Below, one piece after another: positions 10,780 through 20,195 of a DNA stretch of 64,000 nucleotides. Below the pieces are notes generated by a model. The model saw only the letters and a list, made by a program, of their open reading frames with translations. It ran no database searches and was not told where the DNA came from. The translations under genes and the position numbers were made by a program. Every line of letters begins with the position of its first letter. Positions within the stretch are counted from its first letter, which is position 1. Source of the stretch: UBA2357 sp041916775 (GTDB lineage Bacteria; Pseudomonadota; Gammaproteobacteria; Burkholderiales; Rhodocyclaceae); assembly GCA_041916775.1 (NCBI GenBank), contig JAYRYZ010000021.1, positions 31,487 through 95,486 of the forward strand, given 5' to 3'.

Positions 10780-13700
10780 GGCGCTGGTGGCGTGCGTTGC
10801 TGGTGGCGCTGGGGGTGTGGGCCGTACCCGCAGCGGCCGCCGAGGGGCTTGTGTTCGGCGTGTATGTGAACCGCTCCAACGCGGAGGCCGTGGCGCGCTG
10901 GAGTCCCCTCGCCACGCAGCTCGAGGCCGCCCTCGGCACCCCGGTTCGGCTCCTGCCGCTCACCCAGGGGGAGATGGAAACCGCAGTGCGGCGCAACCAG
11001 GTGGATGTGCTGCTCACGAACCCGGCCCACTACGTCAGGCTGCGCCAGTCCTACCCGATGACGGGGGTGCTCGCCACGCTGGTGGAGGAGGAGGGCGGCG
11101 TGCTGACGTCGGCCTTCGGAGGGGTGATCTTCACCCGCACCGACCAGACGGCCTTCAACACGCTCCGTGATCTGCGCCGTGCCAGAATCGCCGCGCAGGA
11201 CCTCCAGCACCTGGCGGGCGCGCTCGCGCAACTGCATCTTCTGAAGGAAAGCGGCGTTGCCGAGGTCGGCGAACTCGATCTGCGCTTTCGCCCGTTTCAT
11301 GATGATGTCGTGCGCGCGGTCCTCGCGGACGAGGCCGACGCCGGCTTCGTACGCACCGGCATCCTCGAGGCGATGGTGGCGCAGGGGCAGCTGCGCTGGG
11401 AGGAAATCCGTGTGATGAATCGCCAGACCTTGCCGGGCTATCCGTTTGTCGTCTCCACGCGCCTCTTCCCCGAGTGGGCGGTGATCGCCTTGCCGCACCT
11501 CGACCCTGCGCTGGTGGCGCGCACTGCGGCGGCCCTGCTCTCGCTCGGCGCCGAAAGCGCGGCGGCGCGCCAGGCGGGCATCGGTGGTTTCACGGTGGCT
11601 GCGGATTACCTTCCGGTCGAGGCGGTGATGCGCGAGCTGCGGGTTCCGCCTTTCGACCTCGCCCCGCCGTTCACCTTGGCCGACATATGGCAGCGACACG
11701 CGGTGTTGATCGTGATGTTCAGCGTCGCTGCCGCACTCGCGATCATCGCCCTCGTCGCCCTCGGGCTGGGGCGTCGCCATCTGCTGGCGTCGCAGGCGGC
11801 GCTGCGTGCCAGCGAGGAGCGGCTCGACATGGTGCTCAAGGGGACCGACGTTGGTGCATGGAGTTGGGACGTGCAGACCGGTGAGGCACATTTCAACGCG
11901 CGCTGGGCCGAGATGCTCGGTCTGCAGCTCGAGGCAATCGCACCCATGCACATCGACGTCTGGTTCTCACGTGTGCACCCGGACGATCTCGAGCTCTCGG
12001 AGGCGCGCTTGCTGGCCCACCTCCGCGGCGACGCGCCACAGTACCTGTGCGAGTTTCGCATGCGGCACCGGGACGGACACTGGCTGTGGATGGAGGCTCG
12101 CGGCAAGGTGTACGCCTGGAGCGAGGATCGCCAGCCGCTGCAGATGGCCGGCACGCACGCCGACATCACCGAGCGCAAGGGTATCGAGGACCGTCTGCGG
12201 CTGTCCGCGAGTTTCCTCGCCGCGGCGCAGGAGGGCATCATGGTCACCGATGCTGACAACCGCATCGTCGATGTCAATCACGCCTTTACCACGATCACTG
12301 GCTACACGCGTGAGGAGGCGCTGGGCCGCAGCCCGACGATGCTGTCCTCCGGCCGCCATGGCAGCGAGTTCTACCGCGAGATGTGGCGCCAGCTTGCGCG
12401 TGACGGTAACTGGCGGGGCGAGATTTGGAACCGTCGCAAGGATGGCGACGTGTTCCCCGAGCAGCTGTCGATCACCGCGGTCAGGGACGGCGATGGCCAC
12501 CTCACCCACTATGTTGCGGTACTGTCCGACATCAGCTACCTCAAGGAGCACGAGCAGGAGCTGCGCCGCATGGCGCACTTCGATTCGCTCACCGGACTGC
12601 CCAACCGGCGCCTCCTCGCCGACCGGCTGCGCCAGGCGCTGGCGCACACGATCCGGCGCGGCGGCATGATGGCGGTGGTGGTGCTCGATCTGGACGGCTT
12701 CAAGCCCGTCAATGATGCCTTTGGTCATGAGGCGGGAGATCAGGTGCTGAGGCAGGTCGGGCAGCGTCTCAAGGCGGCGCTGCGCGGCGGCGACACGGCC
12801 GCGCGGCTCGGTGGCGACGAGTTCGTGCTGGTGCTGCTGGAACTTGTCAGCCGCGAGGAGTGCGAGCAGGCGCTGATGCGCATTCTCGCCGCGCTTGCGG
12901 TCGACATGACGGTGGAGCGGCATGGCGTGGTGTCGGTCTCCGCGAGCATGGGGGCGACCCTCTTCCCGTCCGACGACGCGGATGCCGATACCCTGCTGCG
13001 CCACGCGGACCAGGCGATGTACATCGCCAAGCAGGAAGGGCGCAGCCGCGTCCACATCTTCGACGCGCTGCGTGATCGCGAGGTGAAAGTGATGCGCGAG
13101 GGCTTGATGCAGCTCACCCGCGCGCTCGAGCAGGGCGAGTTCGTGCTGCACTACCAGCCCCAGGTGGACATGCGCATGGGTACGGTGCTCGGCGTGGAGG
13201 CGCTGCTGCGCTGGCAGCATCCGCAGCGCGGCCTGCTCTATCCGGCCGAATTTCTGCCGATGGTGGACGGCACCGAGCAGGAGATCGCGCTCGGGCGCTG
13301 GGTGATCGAGGCTGCGCTGGCGCAGCTGCGTGTGTGGCGCGCGCGGGGCATGCCGCTGCGGGTGAGCGTCAACCTGTCGCCGCGGCATTTCATGCAGCCG
13401 GGCTTCGTCGCCGAGCTCGATACCCTGCTCGGGCGCCACGCCGAGATCGACGCGCACGATCTCGAGCTCGAGCTCGTCGAGAGTGCCGACGTGGGAGACT
13501 GGGCGCAGGCGGCGCAGGTGCTCGCGGAATGTCGCGAGTTGGGGGTTTCCTTTGCGCTCGATGATTTCGGCACCGGCTACTCCTCGCTGGTGCAACTGCG
13601 CCGTCTCAACGCGCAGACGCTCAAGATCGACCAGCACTTCGTACGCGACATGCTGGAGGATTCCGACGATCTCATCATCGTCGAGAGCGTCATCCGCCTG

Positions 13701-13901
13701 TCGGAATCCTTCCGTCTCTCGGTGATCGCCGAGGGCGTCGAGAGCGAGGACCAGGCCGCCGCCCTGATTGCCCTGGGCTGCGCGCGTGGACAGGGCTATG
13801 GCATCGCCCGGCCGATGCCGCCCGAGGCGGTGCCGGAGTGGTGCGCACGCTGGCAGCAGGAGGGCTTCTGGCGCCGCATCGCGGGAGACGCGGGGCTTTA
13901 G
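10776..13901 (+). CDS. PhnD-like periplasmic sensor with PAS, GGDEF and EAL domains
   Basis: A 1041-residue protein. Residues 1-21 form a signal peptide, and about 22-275 resemble a PhnD-type phosphate/phosphonate-binding protein (VFGVYVNRSNAEAVARWSPL, VDVLLTNPAHYVRLR). A membrane helix follows near 310-332, then two PAS domains (about 340-595), GGDEF (about 600-760, motif RLGGDEF with RGGD inhibitory site) and EAL (about 780-1030: GVEALLRW, DDFGTGYSSL, KIDQHF, AEGVES). Both catalytic domains look intact. The architecture suggests that ligand binding in the periplasm controls c-di-GMP levels. It is translationally coupled to the binding lipoprotein upstream. The ligand is unknown. Confidence 0.9.
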   Translation: MRRWWRALLVALGVWAVPAAAAEGLVFGVYVNRSNAEAVARWSPLATQLEAALGTPVRLLPLTQGEMETAVRRNQVDVLLTNPAHYVRLRQSYPMTGVLATLVEEEGGVLTSAFGGVIFTRTDQTAFNTLRDLRRARIAAQDLQHLAGALAQLHLLKESGVAEVGELDLRFRPFHDDVVRAVLADEADAGFVRTGILEAMVAQGQLRWEEIRVMNRQTLPGYPFVVSTRLFPEWAVIALPHLDPALVARTAAALLSLGAESAAARQAGIGGFTVAADYLPVEAVMRELRVPPFDLAPPFTLADIWQRHAVLIVMFSVAAALAIIALVALGLGRRHLLASQAALRASEERLDMVLKGTDVGAWSWDVQTGEAHFNARWAEMLGLQLEAIAPMHIDVWFSRVHPDDLELSEARLLAHLRGDAPQYLCEFRMRHRDGHWLWMEARGKVYAWSEDRQPLQMAGTHADITERKGIEDRLRLSASFLAAAQEGIMVTDADNRIVDVNHAFTTITGYTREEALGRSPTMLSSGRHGSEFYREMWRQLARDGNWRGEIWNRRKDGDVFPEQLSITAVRDGDGHLTHYVAVLSDISYLKEHEQELRRMAHFDSLTGLPNRRLLADRLRQALAHTIRRGGMMAVVVLDLDGFKPVNDAFGHEAGDQVLRQVGQRLKAALRGGDTAARLGGDEFVLVLLELVSREECEQALMRILAALAVDMTVERHGVVSVSASMGATLFPSDDADADTLLRHADQAMYIAKQEGRSRVHIFDALRDREVKVMREGLMQLTRALEQGEFVLHYQPQVDMRMGTVLGVEALLRWQHPQRGLLYPAEFLPMVDGTEQEIALGRWVIEAALAQLRVWRARGMPLRVSVNLSPRHFMQPGFVAELDTLLGRHAEIDAHDLELELVESADVGDWAQAAQVLAECRELGVSFALDDFGTGYSSLVQLRRLNAQTLKIDQHFVRDMLEDSDDLIIVESVIRLSESFRLSVIAEGVESEDQAAALIALGCARGQGYGIARPMPPEAVPEWCARWQQEGFWRRIAGDAGL

Positions 13902-14036
13902 CCGGATCGCAACCGGCGCGACGCCGAATGACGAGGCGTGCGCCGGCAAGTCGAGGTCGCGATGCAATTTGCCGCGTACTGGCGGCGGGGCGCGTGCTGC
14001 TGATATCCTGCCGTTTTTCCGGTTGGTAAATACTCG

Positions 14037-14738
14037 ATGAATCCCGCATTCCGGGTGGGCGCGAAGGAAGGCTTCCGCGCTTACCTGCCCTTCTCCGTGG
14101 GCCTGATCCCCTGGGCGCTGGTGACCGGTGTGGCGATGCGCGCCTCGGGCATGACGCTCGTCGAGGCGATGGCGATGAATGCCATCGTCTATGCCGGCAC
14201 CGCCCAGCTCGGCGCCTTGCCGCTGCTCGTCGCGGGTGCGCCGATGTGGCTGATCGCGGTGACCACCTTCGCGCTCAACCTGCGCTTCCTGATCTTCAGC
14301 GCGGCGATTGCGCCGGGCTTTCGCGGCTTCTCGTTTCCGCGCCGGCTGCTGTCCGGCTACATCCTTGTCGACGGTGTTTTCGCGGTGTGTGCCGACCGCC
14401 TGGTGAAGACCGACGACCCCCACTGGCGCTGGGGCTTCTACATCGTGCCGTCGCTGTGGACCTGGCTGCTGTGGCAGTTCTTCGGCTTCCTCGGCGCGCT
14501 CGGCGCGAACTCGATGCCGGCCGACTGGTCGCTGGAGTTCATGACCACGATCGCGCTGATGGTGATGATGGTGCCGCTCGCCCAGTCGCGCCCGATGCTG
14601 GTCGCGGCGCTTGTCGGCGGGCTCGGCGCGGTGGCCTTCCAGGGCCTGCCGCTGCGGCTCGGGCTGGTGGCCGGCATGGCGCTGGGCATGGTTGCCGGGG
14701 TTGTTGCGGAACGACTCGCCGAAGGAGCGCGCCCATGA
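14037..14738 (+). CDS. azlC: AzlC family branched-chain amino acid exporter, large subunit
   Basis: This 233-residue integral membrane protein has the AzlC signature near the N terminus (FRVGAKEGFRAYLPFSVGLIP) and the conserved AMNAIVYAGTAQLGALPLL segment. With AzlD it forms a two-component inner-membrane exporter of the branched-chain amino acid efflux (LIV-E) type. Its stop overlaps the azlD start by four bases, so the two subunits are translationally coupled. It begins 135 bp after the preceding GGDEF-EAL gene, and that gap holds nothing obvious apart from a short GC-rich inverted repeat at 13901-13917. Confidence 0.88.
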   Translation: MNPAFRVGAKEGFRAYLPFSVGLIPWALVTGVAMRASGMTLVEAMAMNAIVYAGTAQLGALPLLVAGAPMWLIAVTTFALNLRFLIFSAAIAPGFRGFSFPRRLLSGYILVDGVFAVCADRLVKTDDPHWRWGFYIVPSLWTWLLWQFFGFLGALGANSMPADWSLEFMTTIALMVMMVPLAQSRPMLVAALVGGLGAVAFQGLPLRLGLVAGMALGMVAGVVAERLAEGARP

Positions 14739-15061
14739 GCTACGACGGCTGGCTGTGGGTGACCTTCGCGATGATGGCCTGCATCACCGTGGCGCTGCGC
14801 GGCAGCTTCATCCTGCTCGGCGAGCGCGCGCGCTTGCCCGACAGCGTGCACAAGGCGCTGCGCTTCGCCCCTGCGGCGGCGCTGTCGGCGCTGGTGGTGC
14901 CCGACCTCCTCACCGTGGGCGGCAGCTTCGCGCCCTTCAACCCCAAGCTGGTCGCGGGTGTGGTGGTGATCCTCATCGTGGCGCGCTCGCGCAACCCTTG
15001 GCTGCCGTTCATCTTCGGGATGGGGGTGTTGCTGCTGTTGCGCAAGGGCCTGGGCTGGTAG
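14735..15061 (+). CDS. azlD: AzlD family branched-chain amino acid exporter, small subunit
   Basis: A 108-residue membrane protein with about four hydrophobic helices. It opens MSYDGWLWVTFAMMACITVALRG and ends in VARSRNPWLPFIFGMGVLLLL-type helices, matching AzlD in length and pattern. It partners AzlC in exporting branched-chain amino acids or analogues. The ATG lies inside the azlC stop overlap (ATGA). It converges with the outer-membrane efflux gene 13 bp away. Confidence 0.85.
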   Translation: MSYDGWLWVTFAMMACITVALRGSFILLGERARLPDSVHKALRFAPAAALSALVVPDLLTVGGSFAPFNPKLVAGVVVILIVARSRNPWLPFIFGMGVLLLLRKGLGW

Positions 15062-15074
15062 GCCGCGTGTCCGA

Positions 15075-16583
15075 TCAGCGGGTGTCGGCGCTGGCGACGT
15101 GGCTTTCGTCGTCCCCGCCACCGCTCGCCTTGATGAGCGCGACCGCCGCGCTGATGCGCGCGAGGCGCGCCTGGATCAGCGCATCCTCGGCCGTGAAGAG
15201 GCTGCGCTGGGTGTCCAGCAGCGTCGAGAGATCCTCCGCGCCCTCGCGATAGCGCACTTCCGCGAGGCGCAGCGCACGCGCCGCCTCGTCGCGCAGGGAC
15301 TGCCGGGTGGTCTCGTTGCGTGCCGCACGTGCGAGTTCGCCGAGCGCGTCGTCCACCTCTCCGAGCGCGCCGAGCACCGTGCCACGGTAGTCGGCGAGCA
15401 GTGCGCGCTGCTGCGATTCGCTGATGCCGACCTGCGCCTCGCGCTGCCCGCCGTCGAACACCGCCTGCAGCAGGCTCACGCTGAAGCTCGCCGCCGCAGC
15501 CGGGCCGCCGAGCGCGGCGAAGGCGAAGCGTTCGCTGGCGAGTGCCGCGTCGAGGTCGATCGAGAAGCGCAACGGGAACAGCGCTGCGCGCGCCACCGCG
15601 ACATCCGCCTGCGCGGCGCCGAGGCGCGCCTCGGCAGCAGCGATGTCCGGCCGTTGTGCGAGCAGCGCCGCGGGCAGGGCGTCCCGCGCGGCCGGAAGCG
15701 CCAGCGACTGCAGCGCCGCCGCCTCGACCGCAAAACCCTGCGGCACTGCGCCGGTGAGGATCGCGAGCGCGCGTACGGTCTGGCGCAGGGAGAGCTCCAG
15801 CGGGTCGATCGCGTCGCGCGCCGACAGGGTCGCGCTGCGCTGGCGCGATACGTCCAGCGCCGAGGCGCTGCCGTTGCGAAAGCGCGATTCGACGATGCCG
15901 AGCAGGCGCTCCGCGATCGCCGCGTTGCTGCGCGCCACCACGATACGCGCCTGCAACGCGAGCACCGTGGCATAGGCATCGACCACGCCGCCCGCGAGTG
16001 ACAGCCGGGCTGCGGCGAGGTCGTGGCGGCTCGCCGTGAGGCGTGCTTCGCTGCCGAGCAGGGCGGTGCGCTCGCTCCCCCACACATCTAACTCGTAGGC
16101 CAGCACAAGGCCGGCGCGCGAGCTGTCGCTGCGGCCCGCGGCATTGCTGGCGGCGCGAGCCTGGGTGGCGAGATCTGCACTCAATGCGGGAAACAGCACG
16201 GCGCCGCTCTGGCGTACCGCGAGCTCGGCCTGCACGACCCGCTCGCGCGCGATCGCGAGGTCGTTGTTGGCCGCGAGCGCCTGCTCGACCAGCCGGTCCA
16301 GCGGCGCCGAGCCGAACGCCTGCCACCAGCGCGCGCCGGTCACGGCGTCGTCGGAGCTGGTGTTGCCGGCACTGGTGGTGGAGGTCGCGCGGGTGGTCGT
16401 GGCCGTGCGGGCTTCGTCCCAGTCGGCGGGTACGGCGATACCGGAGGCGGGCCGTTCCAGCGTGGTCGCGCAACCCGTGACGAGCGCGACGAAGGCCAGT
16501 GGGGCGAAGCGCAGTCTCAGCCTCGCCGCACGACCGCGCGGGCGGCATGCTGGGGCTGGAGTGGTGGCTGCAGCGCGCGCTGC
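15075..16583 (-). CDS. Outer-membrane factor lipoprotein of RND/ABC efflux (NodT/TolC type), 5' end in assembly gap
   Basis: The frame encodes an outer-membrane efflux protein with two OEP repeats (WWQAFGSAPLDRLVEQALAA opening, TYELDVWG-like AYELDVWGSERT, LLAQRPDIAAAEARLGAAQ, YREGAEDLSTLLDTQRSLF). Upstream of the homologous body the frame continues through a signal peptide (LRFAPLAFVALVTGC) with a lipobox cysteine, so the GTG at 16343 is not the true start. The start lies in or beyond the ten Ns at 16584-16593. An ATG at 16624, five bases after the macB stop, is a good candidate if the real gap length restores frame. The product is the channel for the MacAB pump encoded upstream. Confidence 0.85.
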   Translation of the reverse strand, partial: AARAAATTPAPACRPRGRAARLRLRFAPLAFVALVTGCATTLERPASGIAVPADWDEARTATTTRATSTTSAGNTSSDDAVTGARWWQAFGSAPLDRLVEQALAANNDLAIARERVVQAELAVRQSGAVLFPALSADLATQARAASNAAGRSDSSRAGLVLAYELDVWGSERTALLGSEARLTASRHDLAAARLSLAGGVVDAYATVLALQARIVVARSNAAIAERLLGIVESRFRNGSASALDVSRQRSATLSARDAIDPLELSLRQTVRALAILTGAVPQGFAVEAAALQSLALPAARDALPAALLAQRPDIAAAEARLGAAQADVAVARAALFPLRFSIDLDAALASERFAFAALGGPAAAASFSVSLLQAVFDGGQREAQVGISESQQRALLADYRGTVLGALGEVDDALGELARAARNETTRQSLRDEAARALRLAEVRYREGAEDLSTLLDTQRSLFTAEDALIQARLARISAAVALIKASGGGDDESHVASADTR

Positions 16584-16593
16584 NNNNNNNNNN
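16584..16593. other. Assembly gap (10 N)
   Basis: Ten unresolved bases sit between copies of the CTGCAG motif and next to the self-complementary GCAGCGCGCGCTGC at 16570-16583. A run of exactly ten Ns often marks a gap of unknown length, so the frame across it cannot be trusted. Confidence 0.95.
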
Positions 16594-16629
16594 CTGCAGT
16601 GGGGGCGGGCGGGATGGGCTGCATGGGGG

Positions 16630-18609
16630 TCACTCCGAGGCCAGCGCGACGACCGGATCCAGCCGCGCCGCCTTGCGCGCCGGCAGAAAACCGAACACCA
16701 GCCCGGTGAGGAAGGCGCAGCCGAAGGCGAGCAGTACCGGCGCCAGCGCGTACTCGACCGGCGTGCCGAAGCGCGCGATGAGCGCGGCGCTGCCCAGGCC
16801 CACCGCGACCCCGATCAGCCCGCCGAGCGCCGACACCACCAGCGCCTCGATCAGAAACTGCTGCTGGATGTTGCGCGTGCGTGCGCCGGTCGCCATGCGG
16901 ATACCGATCTCGCGGGTGCGCTCGGTGACCGACACCAGCATGATGTTCATTACGCCGATGCCGCCCACCAGCAGCGAGATCGCCGCCACGGTACCGAGCA
17001 GCACGGTGAGCGTGTTCTGCGTCTCGGTGACGGTGTCGATGATCGAGGCCATGTTGCGGATCTGGAAATCCTCCACGCCGTGGCGTGCGAGCAGCAGGGC
17101 GTGCACCTCGGCCTGGGTGGCGTCGATCTGCGCCACGTCCTCCACCGCGATGGTGATGTTGCGCAGGCTGCGCTGGCCGGTGAGGCGCAGGCTGGCGGTG
17201 GTGTGCGGCACGAACACCACGTCGTCCTGGTCCCGCCCCCAGCTGGTCGCCCCCATGGGTGCCATCACCCCGACGACCTGGAAGGGGATGTTGTTCACCA
17301 GCACATAGGCGCCGAGCGGGTCGCTGTCGGGAAAGAGCGCGTTCGCGACCGTCTGGCCGAGCGTCGCGACCGGCGCGTGGCGCAGCTCGTCCTCCTGCGA
17401 GAAGAAGGTGCCGCGCGCCACCTGCCAGGTGCGCGCAAGGGTGTAATCCGCCGAGGTGGCGTTGATCTCGGTGCGGTGGTCGTTGCCGCGGTGGCGCACG
17501 GTGACGGTGGTGCTGTGCTCCGGCACCGCGGTGAGCACGTTCGTCAGCGCGCGCACCGCGGCGACGTCCTCCGGCACCAGCGTCGTGATGCTGCCCGCGC
17601 CGCGCTGGTTGGGTGCGCCGGGGCGCACGGTGAGAAGATTGCTGCCCATTGCACTGATCTGGTCCACCACTTGGCGCTTGGCGCCGTCACCGATCGCGAG
17701 CATGGCGATCACCGCGGCCACGCCAATGACGATGCCGAGCAGGGTGAGCGCGGAGCGGAACAGATTGGCCGACAGCGCACGCAGCGCGGTACGCCCGGCC
17801 TCGACGAGATCCACCAGCGCCGAGGCGCGGCCCGGCGGCGCGGGTAGCGGCATCGGGGGGACCTGGGCCGGTTGCGGGCCGGGGTCGGAGACGATGCGAC
17901 CGTCGCGGATCTCGATGATGCGGCGCGCCTGCTCGGCTACCTCGCGCTCGTGGGTGATGAGGATGATGGTGTGGCCCTCGGCCGACAGCGTGCGGAACAG
18001 CGCCATCACCTCCTCGCCGGTGCGCGAGTCGAGCGCGCCGGTGGGCTCGTCGGCGAGGATGATGTGGCCGCCGTTCATCAGTGCGCGTGCGATCGATACG
18101 CGCTGTTGCTGGCCCCCCGAGAGCTGGCCGGGGCGGTGGCCGAGGCGCTCGCCCAGGCCGAGCCGGGTCAGCAGGGCGTCGGCGCGGGCGTGCCGCACGG
18201 CGGGCGGCAGGCCGGCATAGACGGCGGGGATCTCGACGTTCTCGCGTGCTGTCGCGGTGCCCACCAGGTGGTAGCTCTGGAACACGAAGCCGAAGGCCTC
18301 GCGGCGCATCCGCGCGAGCGCATCGCGGTCGAGCGTGGCGACATCCTCGCCCATGAATCGGTAAGCGCCTGCGCTGGGGCGGTCGAGGCAGCCGATGATG
18401 TTCATCAGCGTGGACTTGCCCGAACCCGAGCTGCCGACGATGGCGACGAACTCGCCGGCATGGATCTCAAGGTCGATGCCGTGCAGCACCTCCACCGTGA
18501 GCTCGCCGCTGCCGTAGCTGCGGCGGATGCCCTCGAGCGCGATCAGCGGTGTGCCGGCCTCGGCTGCCGCAGAGGGGGCGTTCGCGATCCGGTTGAGGTC
18601 GTCGCGCAT
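16630..18609 (-). CDS. macB: MacB-type ABC transporter, fused ATPase and permease
   Basis: The 659-residue protein has an N-terminal ATPase (about 20-250) with Walker A GSSGSGKST, signature LSGGQQQR and Walker B IILADEP, then four membrane helices with a large periplasmic domain of the MacB_PCD/FtsX type. The end GFLPARKAARLDPVVAL is typical of MacB. With MacA and an outer-membrane channel it exports macrolides, lipopeptides or similar molecules from the periplasm. Gene order macA-macB-outer-membrane factor on one strand supports a complete tripartite pump. It begins three bases after the macA stop. Confidence 0.92.
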   Translation of the reverse strand: MRDDLNRIANAPSAAAEAGTPLIALEGIRRSYGSGELTVEVLHGIDLEIHAGEFVAIVGSSGSGKSTLMNIIGCLDRPSAGAYRFMGEDVATLDRDALARMRREAFGFVFQSYHLVGTATARENVEIPAVYAGLPPAVRHARADALLTRLGLGERLGHRPGQLSGGQQQRVSIARALMNGGHIILADEPTGALDSRTGEEVMALFRTLSAEGHTIILITHEREVAEQARRIIEIRDGRIVSDPGPQPAQVPPMPLPAPPGRASALVDLVEAGRTALRALSANLFRSALTLLGIVIGVAAVIAMLAIGDGAKRQVVDQISAMGSNLLTVRPGAPNQRGAGSITTLVPEDVAAVRALTNVLTAVPEHSTTVTVRHRGNDHRTEINATSADYTLARTWQVARGTFFSQEDELRHAPVATLGQTVANALFPDSDPLGAYVLVNNIPFQVVGVMAPMGATSWGRDQDDVVFVPHTTASLRLTGQRSLRNITIAVEDVAQIDATQAEVHALLLARHGVEDFQIRNMASIIDTVTETQNTLTVLLGTVAAISLLVGGIGVMNIMLVSVTERTREIGIRMATGARTRNIQQQFLIEALVVSALGGLIGVAVGLGSAALIARFGTPVEYALAPVLLAFGCAFLTGLVFGFLPARKAARLDPVVALASE

Positions 18610-18612
18610 GGG

Positions 18613-19944
18613 TCAGAGCCGCGGCGACATGCGCGGGGTGTTGCCGGCGCTGCGCCCACCCGCACCGGAGCGTGGGCCGGAGACGACGCGCTCGCCCTCG
18701 GCGAGCCCGGAGAGCACCGCGGCGTGGATGCGGTCGCTCACGCCGTACACGATGTCGCGCGTCTCGAGCTTGCCGTCTTGCGCGGCGACCTGGACGCTAC
18801 CGCGCGTGCCCGGGTGCGCCGCTCCATCCACTTTGTGAACTTCGGCCTGGGGCGATGTGTCGGACGCATTGCCCGCCCGCTGACCCGCGCGCGCGCCTGG
18901 CGTGGCTGTGGCTGCCGTTGTCTTTCGCCCCTCGTCGCCGCGCCGTGCCGGGGTGATCGCGGACATCGGCACGAGCAGCGCGTCACGCGCAACATCGACG
19001 ATGAAGAACACCTGCGCCGTCATCTGCGTCATCAGCTGGCCGTCCGGGTTAGGCACCTCGAACAGCGCCTTGTAGAGCACCACATTGTTGGTGACGGTGG
19101 GCGTCGGTTCGATGCGCGACAGTTGGCCCTGCCAACGCTTGTCGCCACCGCCCAGGGTGGTGAAGTAGGCCTCGGTGCCAACCTTGAGCCGGGTGATGTC
19201 GGCCTCCGAGACCTGCGTCTCGACCGTCATCGTGCCGAGGTCGGCGATGCGCATCAGGGTCGGCGCCTGCTGGTTGGTGTTGAGCGTCTGACCCTGGCGT
19301 GCGCTGATCGACACCACCGTGCCCGCCATCGGCGCGACGATGCGGGTGTACTGCAGGTTGGCGCTGTCGGCGCGCAGGTTGGATTCGGTCTGCTCGATCT
19401 GCGCCTTGATCTGCTCGATCTGCGCTTCCGCCGAGCGCAGCGCGGCCTCTGCCTGCTGCACCGCCTCGAGCGTGGTGGCTTCGTCACCGATCAGGTTGCG
19501 CTGCCGGCGCAGCTGGAGCTGCGCGAGGCTCAGCGTCGCCTCGCGGTCCTTGAGCTGTGCGCGCAGGCTGCGCAGCCCGGCGCGGGTCGCGTCCACCCGG
19601 CTCTGCAGCACGGTGGCGTCGATCTCGGCGAGGAGGTCGCCCTGCGCAACCGTGTCGCCCACCTTCACATGGATGCGCCGCAGTTGCCCGGAGACCTGCG
19701 CTCCGACATCTACGAAGTCGCGCGGCTGCAGCGTACCGGTGGCAGTGACGAGCGCCTCGATGGTGCCGCGGCTCACTTCGGTGAACACGAATGCGGTTTC
19801 GGCTGCCGTTTCCGCCGCGTGGCGGCTCCAGCCGTAGCCGCCGGCGGCGAGCAGGGCGCCGATCGCGAGCAGCCACCATGGCCAGCGACGCCTCGCGGCG
19901 CGGGCATTCGGCGGGACGAGGAGGGGGGGCGGTACACCGGGCAT
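18613..19944 (-). CDS. macA: MacA-type periplasmic adaptor of tripartite efflux pump
   Basis: A 443-residue membrane-fusion protein. An N-terminal anchor (RRWPWWLLAIGALLAAGGYG) leads to a lipoyl half-motif (GTLQPRDFVDVGAQVSGQL), a long coiled-coil hairpin (about 120-190, rich in Leu/Gln/Glu), the second lipoyl half (RIVAPMAGTVVSI) and beta-barrel domains. These features define MacA/HlyD adaptors, which link MacB to the outer-membrane channel. A Pro/Ala/Thr-rich stretch near residues 335-375 (TTAATATPGARAGQRAG) is longer than usual and may be a flexible insertion. It is first in the three-gene operon. Confidence 0.9.
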   Translation of the reverse strand: MPGVPPPLLVPPNARAARRRWPWWLLAIGALLAAGGYGWSRHAAETAAETAFVFTEVSRGTIEALVTATGTLQPRDFVDVGAQVSGQLRRIHVKVGDTVAQGDLLAEIDATVLQSRVDATRAGLRSLRAQLKDREATLSLAQLQLRRQRNLIGDEATTLEAVQQAEAALRSAEAQIEQIKAQIEQTESNLRADSANLQYTRIVAPMAGTVVSISARQGQTLNTNQQAPTLMRIADLGTMTVETQVSEADITRLKVGTEAYFTTLGGGDKRWQGQLSRIEPTPTVTNNVVLYKALFEVPNPDGQLMTQMTAQVFFIVDVARDALLVPMSAITPARRGDEGRKTTAATATPGARAGQRAGNASDTSPQAEVHKVDGAAHPGTRGSVQVAAQDGKLETRDIVYGVSDRIHAAVLSGLAEGERVVSGPRSGAGGRSAGNTPRMSPRL

Positions 19945-20139
19945 GAGGATTCCAGGGGCGCGGCCGCAGGCCGTGAGGTTCGGGGTTGGACGTCAGATTA
20001 AACCAGCACGCGTTTCGGCTTTGTATCCCATTGCAGCGGGCCGGCGTCACGAGGCCAGTATGCGAGGAGCGATGCGGCGGGCGGGAGTTCCCCGCGATCA
20101 GCCGCGTGTGCGCGTAAATGCGGCAAAAGTCGCAGAACC

Positions 20140-20153
20140 ATGATCCAGGTCAA
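20140..20153. promoter_or_regulatory. FNR/Anr-like box upstream of cytochrome c peroxidase
   Basis: ATGATCCAGGTCAA matches the FNR consensus TTGAT-N4-ATCAA at 8 of 10 defined positions. It lies about 143 bp upstream of the ccpA start. Di-haem peroxidases are often induced by FNR-type regulators under low oxygen, so the site is plausible. The rest of the 19945-20295 gap holds only the 10-bp repeats at 20166-20195. Confidence 0.4.
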
Positions 20154-20165
20154 AACGGAGATGCA

Positions 20166-20195
20166 TTCAATGGGTTTCAATGAGTTCCAATATTT
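20166..20195. repeat. Three tandem 10-bp A/T-rich repeats
   Basis: TTCAATGGGT, TTCAATGAGT and TCCAATATTT follow each other with a 10-bp period between the FNR-like box and ccpA. This is one helical turn per repeat, suitable for a regulator or for curvature, but it may be chance in an otherwise GC-rich genome. Confidence 0.35.

Noticed and set aside
13901..13917. GCCGG/CCGGC hairpin after the GGDEF-EAL gene
   Set aside because: Five-base stem and no T run; too weak to call a terminator.
11967..14423. 818-codon minus-strand frame
   Set aside because: Antisense to the PhnD-GGDEF-EAL and azlC genes; no family resemblance.
17872..20001. 709-codon plus-strand frame
   Set aside because: Antisense to macB and macA, with composition typical of a mirror frame.
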